Positions 29,312-43,100 of a stretch of 64,000 nucleotides of DNA are shown piece after piece. The translations under genes were made by a program, and so were the position numbers. Below the pieces are notes generated by a model. That model was not told where the DNA came from. It made no database searches and saw only the letters and a program-made list of their open reading frames with translations. Origin of the DNA: Aplectana chamaeleonis (taxonomy: Eukaryota; Nematoda; Chromadorea; Rhabditida; Cosmocercidae); contig JAPDOI010001226.1 of assembly GCA_029168955.1 (NCBI GenBank), forward strand, positions 62,001 to 126,000, in the 5' to 3' direction. Each line of letters starts with the position of its first letter. The stretch's first letter is position 1.

Positions 29312-30713
29312 TAAAATAGCTTTGTTTTTCAGTGAAATTGTTTTTGCGGTCGTTTCACAAAAACGTCGCGCGCGGCGAAATGCGGCGAAACTTTGAGTAG
29401 TAATTGTATGAGTAATAGAAAAGCAATCTCTATGTTTTCTTCGTGAGCTGGATGAGAGTGGGGCTATCTCGAGATCTGTGCAGGATGAATTTTCGAAATC
29501 CTTCATTAAACGCTCTTACTCAGACACTCTGGCGTTTCTAACGCGCACTGAACCGTCCCATTTCGACCTGTGCGGGGCAAACGGCAGAGTTCCCGCATGG
29601 CCATTCCGGACTGCGTTCAGCGCCTGCCAAACCTCGGACTCCGCCGTTTGGCTGGCGATGACGTCACTGCTGCAGAGAGGCTCGGTGTTGCGTTCGTAGA
29701 CGATTTGACTGGGCATAAACTCGTTTGATCTGCCGAATCACGTTATCGATGACTCCACAATTGACCAGGCCCATATCAGCAGCAGAGGACGTATATAATG
29801 GGCCTCATCCTAGAGAGAGCGCAGTCGGCCTTCCGGGGCCGCTCCTGGAAAGTGGCTACGAGTCACTCTCTGGACGATTTTTGACCGCTGAGGGGTCTCC
29901 TCCACGGTCCTCAGCGAGGGAAGCTCTCTCGCGGTCGACGGTGGCGTGGATGATGTCCCTGTCGTGGACCGCGGCGGGGGTGACTCCCTGACGCGGGCCG
30001 CGACATGGACCGTGTCCTTGTTGGGGGAGACCCGCTCCTATTGAAATTGCGGTTGTGAATCTAATCTAGCATGGTCGAAACCTGCAAACGGCAGCGAATC
30101 GCCGGACATCGCGGGCGGAACCGAACATGATCGAAACCTGACAACGGCAGTGAATCGCCGGATATAGCGGGGCAAACGGCGGATATGGGGCACCCGTTTT
30201 GCCCATTTTTTTCGTTTCTAACGGCAGCGGTTCAGATTATGACCCGCGTTTGCTGCGCGTTAGAAATCCCACAGTGTCTGAGTAGGAGCTTCCTGAAGAG
30301 TCGGACTTTCGTTGCGAAAGCCCCAGATCGATAAATGGAGGATTTCGAAAATTCATTCTGCACAGATCTCGAGATAGCCCACAACTTTCATCTAATTCAC
30401 GAAGAAAACATAGAGATTGATTTCCTGTTACTCGTACAATTACTACTCAAAGTTTCGCCGCACTTTGCCGCGCGCGACGATTTTGTGAAACGACCGCGAA
30501 AAAAGCTATTTTAGGGAACTTCAGTCCACAATGCGCATTATTATGTAGGAATTCAAGCTGTGAATATGATAGCGTTTTCAGAATCTAAAAACGTCTTCGT
30601 TCAGAAAAGCTACATGCATCGGACGCCTTTTTGCCAAGTTCGGCAAATGCTCCCCGTTTTTACAAAACTTAGCGCGAGCATTGTACAATGGTCACCGTCG
30701 GCTCAGCTGCAGG

Positions 30714-31179
30714 AAATACAAACTTTAACAGGCTATAACTTTTTTCGCAGATGCTCATAGCGGAATCCGAGTTCATATTTGAAGAAAGCGTGCCAGAGTT
30801 GACTAGAGAACACTCATTAGCTTTCTGATCCGGGGGAACATCATGAGAGGTTCGCTAGTAAGTTGGCAAAAGGTTCTTACACCGAAACTTGCTTTAGGAG
30901 GAGATTAGTTTGGGGGATGAGCACGATTATGAGGTACTACATTTTTAGATTCTCGAAAGATTTCTGCGCGTTTTGTAAAGTACAAAATGCACAAAGATTG
31001 ACCATATCGAGCTTTTAACTTTTTTGGACTTACAGCCTCGGGTAGGGATACTAACTAGGGAGCCTCGCATGGTATACCCCCGGATCAGAAAGCTGATAAA
31101 TGTTTTCTAGTCAGCTCTGGCTCGGATTTTGTTACGGACATCTGCGAAAAAAGTTATAGCCTGTCAAAGTTCGTATTTA
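30714..31179. repeat. ~465-bp inverted repeat
   Basis: Left arm 30714-30837 (AGGCTATAACTTTTTTCGCA ... CTTTCTGATCCGGGGG) and right arm 31073-31179 are inverted copies around a 235-bp loop. It directly follows the long-TIR element. Confidence 0.7.
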
Positions 31180-31364
31180 ACGTCTTTTTTCCATCAAAAA
31201 CTCGCAATGGTGTTTGCGAAATCCGTAGACGGACCTCATGCTTGTGTTCAGCGCCCAAAACCACACCACTGAGCAAATTTTGGCTGAAGGCACAGTTTCC
31301 AAACTTTGCACAGACTGATAGCGTTTTGGACTTGGGCGGTTTTTCGGTTAGGCGCTTGTTTATA

Positions 31365-31644
31365 CTGTGCTTATCTGGGCCAAATTCCGGTCCGCAATTG
31401 CGTCTCAACACGCTTTGCAGCCGCACGCGCTCGAGTCAGTCGGGATATCCAACGCCAAAGCCGACTCGATGTGGCTTTTTTACACAATTTCCTCCAATTT
31501 TTCTGAGTTTCCAGCTTCCAAAACCCACCTAGAGTCAGCAGATCGGCGGCTGCGGCGCTGGAAATTCGACTGACTTCAGCGCGTGCGGCCGCAAAGCGTG
31601 TCGAGACGCAATTGCGGACCGGAATTTGGCCCAGATAAGCACAG
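31365..31644. mobile_element. Palindromic MITE, family TA-CTGTGCTT, copy 1
   Basis: Ends CTGTGCTTATCTGGGCC and the inverse are flanked by TA at 31363 and 31645. Arms of about 75 bp contain GTCCGCAATTGCGTCTC and CGCTTTGCGGCCGCACGCGC. The length is 280 bp. TA TSDs suggest mobilisation by a Tc1/mariner-type transposase (inference). Confidence 0.88.
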
Positions 31645-31679
31645 TACCTCTGAAAGCGTTACAATAAAATGTTGCAGAT

Positions 31680-32520
31680 TTGAGTCAAAATCCTGCCAGG
31701 TGGGTTATTTGGGGCGCTGATCACGAATCTGAGATCTATTTGACGATTTTCCCAGCTTTTCGACTTGATTCATTGAAAGCTTCCCATCGGGGGGGGGGAG
31801 GGGGGTAATTTGATGGCAAATCGCGACGTTTGCCTATTTCACCTATTTCAAGAGTGCTCTGATAGATATGGCTCAAATTGCTGCTCTGGTGGTTATTTGC
31901 AGTGCTAAACACGAATCTGCAATCCGTTTATCGATTTTTGATAGATCACGGTAGGTTACGGTGGGTATACGGTAGCTTGGTCGAATTATCAGATTTGACT
32001 CAAAATTTCACTGTGGGTGTTATTTGAGACGCCGAACACGAATTTGAGGTCCATTTTTTGATTTTCGAAATTTCAAGGTAAGTAAAGTCAGTTAAATGGC
32101 ATTATGCCTACCGTAACCTACAGTAGCCATAAGTCTAGCGACAAACAGACCCCAGATTTGCGTTCAGCGCCCTGAATAACCCACAGTTGAAAGTTTCGAG
32201 CCGAATCCGAAAACTTTTTTTCAAACACCCTAAGAATTGGCTGATGAGTATAGTCTACCCTTACCTTTTAACGAAGCTTCAAGAACGCCTATAACTTCGT
32301 TCAGAGTTGTCCGCAGCAAAATTCGACTTCAGATTCGGAGACAGCCGAGCAGAATTGATCAAAAAACATTCATCATGTTTCAAATTCAGACCTCAGATTC
32401 GAGTTCAGCGCCCTGAATAACCCCCAGTTGAGAGTTTTGAGCCGAATCCGGATTTTTTTTAAACATTCAAAAAATTGGCTGATGGCGTTTTCACAAAGCT
32501 TCAAAAACGCTCATAGCTTT
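31680..32520. repeat. Relic repeat DNA with CTACCGTAACCTAC-type motifs
   Basis: Several phrases such as ACGGTAGGTTACGGTGGG and GAACACGAATCTG recur here, as in the TIR elements at 1-1188, 21937-24114 and 56271-58773. It is probably an eroded copy. No gene is seen. Confidence 0.5.
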
Positions 32521-32624
32521 TACACGATTTTTGGATGTTTTTTTGCCGTAACTGCAGTTCAACGTCGCAGTGCACGTTATGGTATGTTTACACAAGGTCC
32601 TGAAATGATCGCAAAACGCTTGGC

Positions 32625-32697
32625 TCCGGGCGAGATTGAACCAGCATATTCGCTTTCCGGGGAAGCGCCTTATCGCACTGCACCACCGAAGCCCCAG
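32625..32697 (-). repeat. tRNA-like sequence (degenerate)
   Basis: Reverse strand: GGTGGTGCAGTGCGATAAGG resembles an A-box and GGTTCAATCTC a B-box, about 40 nt apart, with CCCCGGAAAGCG between as in the SINE head. It is too degenerate for a functional tRNA. Confidence 0.45.
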
Positions 32698-33199
32698 CGC
32701 CGGCCTCACTCAACTGCTCGGTAAATCTTCACCGAAGCAACTTTGTTCAGGGGTGTCCGTTGCAAAATCCGATGTCAGATTCGGAGACAGCCGAGCGGAA
32801 TAGATCAAAAAACATTCATCATCTTTCAAATGGTGGAGTGTGCCATGCGAGGTCCCCTAGTATCTACAGTTTCATATGAATGCCCTAGAGATACTAAAAA
32901 TGCTGTTTTCCTCCCTCCTAAAGAACAATGCTCGACAAATTAGAGGTCCAAATACTATCCTATACTGCCGATTAAGCATCGAAATTCACCACTAAACATG
33001 ATTTAGTCCTAAACAATTCCCCCGTGCATAACCTCAGAACGGCTCAATTAGGCTCAAACCACGGGCGGCGATCGGCGTGAGATTATCCCTATCGCGAGAC
33101 CGCAATTTCCCCCCTAATGCAGGTGGTATGTCGGTCGGTCGGTCGCAGCATGGTGATGAGTGAAGATCGTCTCACACACACACACACGACGAGGAGGGC

Positions 33200-35135
<1,936 letters not shown>

Positions 35136-35788
35136 GTGACCACCCACCACGAAACGATGCCGCCCGCAGTCCTACTACCACCCCCACCTCAATCAACAAT
35201 CACCCATATTGGAGCCACCCATGGCCTTTGTACCCTTCTCATTTGCTTGCCATTATCATATATAGGCTCAATATGATTTTTTTTCAGTTTTTTCTCATTA
35301 GTAGCTTTTCAATGTTTTTGTTAGAAGTATTTTCCCGATTTTTTAAAATAAATTGTAGTTTTTCTTAGGATCCTGATATTTGATTGAATCGGAGAATCAA
35401 AAAAATCGAGATTATAAACACTATATTTTACCGGGATAAAGAGTAATTTTTGCTATGGATATGTAGATGATTCTAAAGTCATTCCGAATATTGGGATTAT
35501 CCAGAAAATCAAATCTGGAGTGGATTGGTGCTGCCTACCTATTGATATCTACCTATGTTTGAACCCGATTTGGACTATGTTTTTTTTAGTTTTTTTGAAA
35601 ATTGTGGTACTTCTTGAATCTGAAAATCTGTTTTTCCTATATTAAATTTAGGCCGATTTTCTGATTCCGAATAAGCATGATTTTTTTGGAATTGAACTAT
35701 TTAATTTCTGGATTAAATTCTCTCGAATAATCAGAATATTGATGTGATTTTTTATTTACAAGAATATATTAATAGAAATAATAATGTT

Positions 35789-35826
<38 letters not shown>

Positions 35827-36235
35827 TAATAACAATAATAGTAATTATAATTATAATAGTAATAATGTTTATAATGATGATAATAATAAAATTGAGAAAA
35901 TTAAGATTAGTAAGAGTAATGTAATAATAATGATATGAATGTTGTATTGTAATAGTAATGGTAAGAATAATAATATTAATTAGAATAATAATAGTAATAA
36001 TAATAATAATAGGATAACAAATCATAGAAATAAAACATTATATAAAAAATGAAAAGTCGTGTCAATATTTCAATTTTGATAAGTTTAGTGCGCCTGAAAC
36101 TAAATAATTAATCCCTAAAATTATCACGTTTATTTGGAATCGGGAAGAATAGCCTAATTTTATTTAAGTTGTTATTACCATTTGTATTTTTGTATTATTA
36201 TTATTATTATCATGATTATTATTATTATTCCCCCT

Positions 36236-36332
<97 letters not shown>

Positions 36333-36729
36333 TATTATTATCATTACTATTATTATCATCGTTACTATTACTATTATCAGTGTAATATTTATAGCTCCTA
36401 TTTTAGAATACTCAGTTTATTTGAAAAGTCTCCATGTCCGTTTCGAGTGTCTTCAATTTATATAGAAGTCAACTTTTTATAACTCTCTGAATTATTTATT
36501 TATTCGAAAATCGAAATTCACCTATAATTGTATGGGGAACCACATTTGCCTCTTCACGAAGCCAGCTCGCATGCCGCGCCACCGATCGATACGGGCAAGA
36601 TAAGTGGATGACGTCACGAGCGAGCGTGCTGCGGGGTGTTTTGCCCTGAGGCGACTACGCACGGACTTGATATATACTACTAATTTGATTTGCAGTCAAC
36701 TTTTATCAGTAATATGGTACTCGATTTGA
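35136..36729. repeat. Tandem duplication, unit 2 (~1594 bp)
   Basis: Direct repeat of 33200-35135 with few substitutions. It is shorter because of the shorter (ATT)n array and the missing internal duplication. It ends at TATGGTACTCGATTTGAG. Confidence 0.92.
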
Positions 36730-37193
36730 GTTTTTTTTCGATTTTCTTTCTGCGAGAAGTGGAATCTACATATATTATCAAAATATTTGGTCTAGTCAGG
36801 AATATCTCTACATATAAGTCTAGTTTTTAGTTTTAAAACATTATTTCAAAAAATTATAAAAATTTCATGAAAATGTGCATTTATAGTAAATTTTTAGGGT
36901 TCACGTCCTCCTCAGTACAGAAAACGAAATCCCATGGTTCAAGAAGGGGCGAACCGCACAAGTTAATGGGCGATGAAATCTGGCTGTGGTTTACAATCTT
37001 GTCCCATAATTCTTGGATATATCATTCTTGGAATGCGTTTTCTTGTGAAAGTCCGCGATCGTAAGGACTCGAACTCGTTCTTTCACATCACATCCTCAAA
37101 CCGAGTCGACAGCTGGCGTTGTGTTTGTAGTTTTAACGACATCGAATTTCTTGAAGTCTGCTTTACTTCAAAAGAGAAAAAATTACAGCATTC

Positions 37194-39390
37194 CTCTCGC
37201 CTCCTGTCGCCCAGTGTCGCCTTAGGTCGCATTGTGCTGCTTTCAGTCTATGAGGACATGCTGAGGTCGCTTGGTGTCGCCTATTATTGCCCCTACAGTC
37301 CTGTTACCTTCTTCTATGGCTTACTGACGTATAGCAATTTTTCGTATTAATTTGGTTTGTTTGCAGCCCAAAGTTAGGGTTTAGACTGGCGCTCACTGTC
37401 GCGCATTGCCGCCTAGTATGCTTGCACAGATCTCGCTTCTGTCCATGAATCTGTCGCTTGATGTCGCCTGTTGTCGCTTGCAATAACATAGTAAATATGT
37501 ACATAGTTGGTTGTTTTGTTTGTTACTCTCCTGGGGTCGCCTACTGTCGCTAAGTGTTGTTTGATGACTTTTTGACAATGATTTATGGTGACTGCAGTCT
37601 GGATTTGTCGCTCATTGCCGCTTATTCTTCCATAGCAAGGCCACATGTCTCCAATGTTTCGGTGGGTTGTTTCAATTTGCTTTTTGTCCCCTGCAAAGCC
37701 GTTGAGGTTAGCTTGCTGTGTTGTGTCGCTTAGTGTCGCTGTGCGATTTATGAGCTGACCCTCACTGTCGCTCATTGTCGCAAAGCGTAGTTGCAGGCGT
37801 CTAACGATGATGAAGTTGTTTGATGCATTTCGCTTTCGGCAACAGCTGTACTATGATACCTCGTTGTGTTACCTGTTTGTCGCTTGTTGTCGCAGAGTGT
37901 CGCTTCGCGATACGTCATAGTATCAACTTGCGGTAATTGTGGCCAGGATTTATTAGCTATCGCTTATTGTCGCTTACTGTCGCTTCGTGTAGCTTTAGAC
38001 TTTTGAGCCTTAATTATGTCACTAGATGTCGCCTACTTTCGCTCGCAGCCCTACTCTGATTTGCTCCTGCTTTCCTTTCTATTTGTCGCCTATTGTCGCT
38101 CATTTTTGCAGGGTGTGGCTGCAGCTACGATTTCTCCTTAGGTCGGGCTTGTACTTCCATCGCGAAGCGTTGCGACGACGTCATGCTCCCAATACGGATT
38201 GACGCGCGACGCGATATTGATCTATACTCACTAATTTCATGCCATCGCGTCGCGCTGCGATTGAAGTGTAAACCCTGCCTTGAGGTTGCTTAGTGCCGCT
38301 TTTTGATGCCGATTGTCGCCCATTGTCGACGCGGCTAGCCTCATGTCGCTTTCTATATTCTTCTATCAGTGTCTCTGATCTGGTTTTTTGTCGCCTTATG
38401 TCGCTACTTATTGAATTCTTCTCAACCCTAGAGGGTTAATCAGGCCTTTGAAGGAGTTTCCTGAGTTTGTCGCTTACTGTCGCTCATTCAGAGCTGATTG
38501 TCACCGGGTGTCGCTTGTTGTCGTCAAGTGTCATCAAATGTCGCCCGCTAATCCATACTGTTTTTTTTTCAAATTTTATGCCTATTACGCCAATTTTTCG
38601 CTGTTGCCTTGTGCCTACTGACTCTCATTTCTTTTATAAATTCGCACAATGTCGCCGATCGTCGCTCATTGACGCCGACAGGCTCCCGTTTCGCCCAGTA
38701 ATTCATACTATATTTTTTCGAGTGCGTGCCTCAGATAAAAGATAATAAGCTGCCGCCCATTCTCACCTCATCTCGCCAACTAGTATATTCTGTTCCTGAA
38801 AGGTCGTCGCTTGTCGCTTGATGTCGCCTGGTGTCGCGCCCTGTCGCCTGCTCTATATTCAGTCTTCTTGAAATGCTATAGAAGTTTGAATACACACTTT
38901 TTCATTTGAATATTTCTCGAGATTCCCATTAGCTATCATTATCGGGTAAATTTTTGGTGTCACTATAATTTTGCCGCTCCCTGTTTTCAACCCTTTTCAA
39001 CCCCTCTCGCTTTCACTTTGTCGCTTACTTTCGCCCTGTATCTGCTGACTATCATTTCTTTTGTCGCCAATTGTCGCTCAGCGTCGCTGATTGACGCCGA
39101 TTAGGCCCTAGTGCATACTTCCCGCGACAGTGCATATCAGCAATATCGATTTTCGGTCGAGTTGTATAGCAAATACTATGTCGCGTCGCCCGTCGCGAGA
39201 AGTATACACTAGGCCTTAGCCCACACTTCCACTACCAATCCATACTGGTTTCTTAGTTCGTAGCTTAGACCTAAATGATGAGCTACCGCCCATTCTCACC
39301 TCATTTTACCAAGTGATATTTTCTGTTTCTAAAATGTCGTTGTCTGTCGCCTAGTGTCGCGCCCTGTCGCCTGCTCTATATTCAGTCTTC
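37194..39390 (+). repeat. Field of phased GTCGC motifs (10-bp spacing) upstream of NKAIN
   Basis: More than 40 GTCGC words occur in 2.2 kb, almost all on the + strand, most as GTCGCYTANT and frequently exactly 10 bp apart (for example 37203-37230, 37451-37480, 37868-37897). About two would be expected by chance. The background sequence is AT-rich and non-repetitive between clusters. It ends about 600 bp before the NKAIN start codon. Confidence 0.85.
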
Positions 39391-39525
39391 TTGAAATGCT
39401 ATAGAAATTTGAATACATACTTCTTCATTTCAATAGTCTTCAAGATTCTCAACAACTATAATTATCTTGCGCAATTTTGGCGTCACCATAATTTTGCCGC
39501 TCCCTGTTTTCAACCCTTGTAAGCT
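38745..39525 (+). repeat. Direct ~250-bp repeat pair within the GTCGC field
   Basis: 38745-38998 and 39280-39525 share CCGCCCATTCTCACCTCAT, CGCCCTGTCGCCTGCTCTAT, TCAGTCTTCTTGAAATGCTA and GCCGCTCCCTGTTTTCAACC in the same order, so part of the field arose by segmental duplication. Confidence 0.8.
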
Positions 39526-39990
39526 ATAGCTGAATACCCTGCAACGGCTTGTATACTGCTCGTCTAACCAGAGTTACGTGCTCTATGCTCAGAGGCATTG
39601 TTCGCACTGCTCGTAGTGCAAACATGGGACTCGGGACAGCCGGCCGGCTCCAGACCGCCCTGCTGAAGTACAATACCTGCCGTATTTGTAGAGTGACGTT
39701 TTGATGTTATCGCTCTGCTTTCTCGTCCTTGTCGAACCGCTTCGAAGTCACTTTTCGCTGGTTTCTACCAGAAAAAAACTTTCCGGGAAACTTTTTTTTA
39801 CCTTCATTCATGTTCGTTTTCTTGATGTTTACCATCGATTCCCGTTGATTCGCTATGTTAAACTGACCATTTTAGCCCAGATTTCAACGAGTAGACTACA
39901 TATTCATACTCTGATTGTATATAGAAATGATGCGTATCGATCGACTACATTATTGTTATTGCTACTATAATTAATATCCTACTTACTGCT

Positions 39991-40110
39991 ATGACTGCGA
40001 GCATCTGGTTGACTGTGACGCTGACTATTTGGCTTCTGATCACGATTGTGCGTCAGGTTTTTGACCTAATTGGAAAACTCTGGATACCGGTTGGATTCAA
40101 TCTGTTACAG
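39991..40110 (+). CDS. NKAIN: NKAIN exon 1: start codon, first membrane segment
   Basis: MTASIWLTVTLTIWLLITIV is the first membrane segment, followed by RQVFDLIGKLWIPVGFNLLQ and donor GTTTGT, phase 0. Vertebrate NKAINs read ERQVFDFLGYMWLPILANF at this place. The start is the first ATG of the open frame. Confidence 0.88.
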
Positions 40111-43100
40111 GTTTGTCTGCTGCTTGCATTGCCCGAAATTTGCCTTCATAAAAAGTTGATTGCTTCACGACAGCTTGCGATTTGGGGTTTTTCCGCTCCG
40201 CTTAGCTTAGATTGTGTTAATACTGTGCTTATCTGGGCCGAATTCCGGTCCGCAATTGCGTCTCCACACGCTTTGCGGCCGCACGCTTCTGAGTCTGAAG
40301 AGTTTCCAGCCGCGCAGCCGCCGATCTGTTGACTCTAGGTCGGTTTTGGAAACTGTGAACTAAGAAAAATTGAAGAAAATTGTATAAAAAAGCCACATCG
40401 AGTCGGCTTTGGCGCTGGAAACTCGACCGACTCGAGCGCGTGCGGCCGCAAAGCGTGTCGAGCGCGATTGCGGATCGGAATTTGGCCCAGAGAAGCACAG
40501 TACCTACATTTATACTACATATGGTCAAGTCAAGTACCTGGAAAGCATCTGCGATTTTTTGTGTATGGAAAATTGTCTTGTCCGAAAAGAAGTCTAGACA
40601 GAGCTACCTAGAGGTGAACGCGAGCGGCCGCGCTGCGCGCCTAACTAGCAACTGATCCCAGCACAAACTGGAGTGCTGAAAAATGGCTTGTTGAGTGTTG
40701 TGGAGAAGGTAAAAGCAGACAATTCAAAGTTTGGTGAATTTCCTCAATGCACAGGGGTAGATCAAAAACTGCGAAAAAATGCATTTCGTTCTTTATTCCA
40801 AAAGTTTGAACATTTTCAGTTCAACCTTTGCCCAGGGGATATTTTGTTGAGTATATCAAACGAATAAAAATTTTTGAATATTCGAATAAACGATTAATTC
40901 AAAAAATTGACTTCTCCAAATATGCGAATAAATGAATGATTCGAAAAATTGACTTCTCCGAATATTCGAATAAACGAATGATTCGAAAGTTTGACTTTTC
41001 CGGATAATCGAATTATTCGAATATTCGATTGTTTGTTTATTCGGCCGAATATTCGTTTTCCGAATATTCTTTGACATACTCTAGTACTTTGGGGCGCTGA
41101 GCTCGACTATAAGATCCATTTTCAGTTTCTCAGGAAATTACTGTAAGTTACACTAGGAAAAATATCATTTGTATACAGTAACCTACCGTACACCACTCAA
41201 AATTGCGAGTAGGCGACTTTACGACGAACTCGAAATAATTTTTTTTTCGAAATAATTGTTTTTTTTATTATCTCAAATTTTTAGATTTTCAATTAATCAG
41301 ATTTTCAAGGTGTTCTGAATTTGAAAAATATGACCAGTTCAGCTTTAAACTCACTATACGTATATCTGAAATTGAACTGCTTATTGCGTCTCGACACGCT
41401 TTGCGGCCGCACGCGCTCGAGTCAGTGGAGTTTCCAGCGCCAAAGCCGACTCGATATGGCTTTTTAATACAATTTCCTCAGTTTGTGTTTAGTTTCCAGT
41501 TTCTAAAACCTACCTAAGGTCAACAGATCGGCGGCTGCGGCTCTGGAAACTATTCCAACTGGAAAGCGTGCGGCCGCAAAGCGTGTCGAGACGCGATTGC
41601 GGACCGGAATTCGGCCCAGAGAAGAATAGTATTGAGTGTAGGGTTTTGAACGAGCGAGTTTTCTAGTACTCCGAAATCCGAATCAAAATTTTTTTTTAAA
41701 AATAGGCATAAATATCAAATGCAATAAATAAAAAAATATTAAATAAAAATAAATAGATAAAGAAAATGAGTGTTCGAAAATATTTTTTTATTAAATTTAA
41801 TTTAGGATTGAATGGGTTTCTAATGAAAATCAGCACCGTACCGTATACCTATCGTAATCCCCACTAGACAACTTAAGAAGACAATAACCAGCTACTGTGC
41901 TTCTCTGGGCCAAATTCCGGTCCGCAAATGCGTTTCGACACGCTTTGCGGCCGCACGCTTCCGAGTCGGAAGAGTTTCCAGCCGCGCAGCCGCCGATTTG
42001 TTGACTCTAGGTGGGTTTTGGAAACTGGAAACTTTGAAAAATTGAAGAAAACTGTATAAAAAAGCCATTTCGGGTCGGCTTTGGCGCTGGAAACTCGACT
42101 GACTCGAGCGCGTGCGGCTGCGAAGCGTGTCGTGACGCAATTGCGGACCGGAATTTGGCCCAGAGAAGCACAGTAAATGTGTAGACTATGGTACTGGAAA
42201 TACATGTGACTTGGCCACAATATAGGCGAAGTTTTATATCAAAATTACAGTCACGCCCTCCTAGGGTTTACTGACCCTAACCCATGGTTTCCGAATAGTA
42301 TACCTTTTCACTGTGAATTTATGCTTCATTTATTTGTGAATCTGGCCTTCCTCGAGCGGAATAATGACCTTCAACAGCGTCCGGTTTTGCAACCAGCCGA
42401 CCAGCGACCCGATGATTATATCCATAGCAATGGTGGTAATTATAGGTAGTCATAAATCAGCACTAGGTAACCGGTAATTAGTGGAAAAAATCAATATACG
42501 CAAGCAGATTGTGGAGATTCTCTATGCTGTTATTGGACGGGGCAGAATTATGGGGACATATGTATGAGCCTACGATGAGGCATAAATATTGAGACCTTAC
42601 TCAGATGACCACACTTGTACCCTAATGAGAGTCAGGGTTAGGTGTCTTTACCAGCGATTCCTTTCCCCTTCTCCTCAAATTCAGTTAACCTTGACTAAAC
42701 CGAAATGGTTAGATGTGAAATGAGCCTTGTGCCATTGATCGATTTAAATGTACAAGGTTGAATCGTAGCCGGCGGAATATTAACCCAATTTTTGCTTGCT
42801 AAACACGTTATCTACCAAACATGGGTTAGAAAACAGCAGATTGTGAATTGATCTTCATATTGTGAAAAAAAAACGTTTTGGGGACACACATCTTTATACC
42901 TTGTCGCAGCGGCAATCGCGGCGAATCTCGCACGCGTTGCGTGTTTCCGGCTGCTGCGAAGTATAGTTCTGACTAAAGTGGTGCACTCAACGTACCGAAA
43001 AGAGACATAGAAAGTAGTTATGAATCTAGGGAATTTTAAATTTTTTTGTTCTATATTTTTGGCATGGCTATCGATGGAGCCATACTTCCACTCTTGTATT

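Larger units (their letters stand above)
27151..30685. mobile_element. Long-TIR DNA element split by LINE copy 3
   Basis: The left arm (27151-27329 plus 29318-29548) and the right arm (about 30245-30685) are reverse complements, sharing CGCGCTAAGTTTTGTAAAAA, GCTGTGAATATGATAGCG, ACGTCGCGCGCGG and TCTCGAGATCTGTGCAG. Arms are about 410-440 bp once the LINE is removed. The 0.7 kb loop contains a GC-rich part (29860-30010). No transposase was seen. Confidence 0.75.

Noticed and set aside
37194..39390. CRISPR-like array
   Set aside because: The repeat is only 5-10 bp, degenerate and phased at 10 bp with no spacer structure, and the DNA is eukaryotic.
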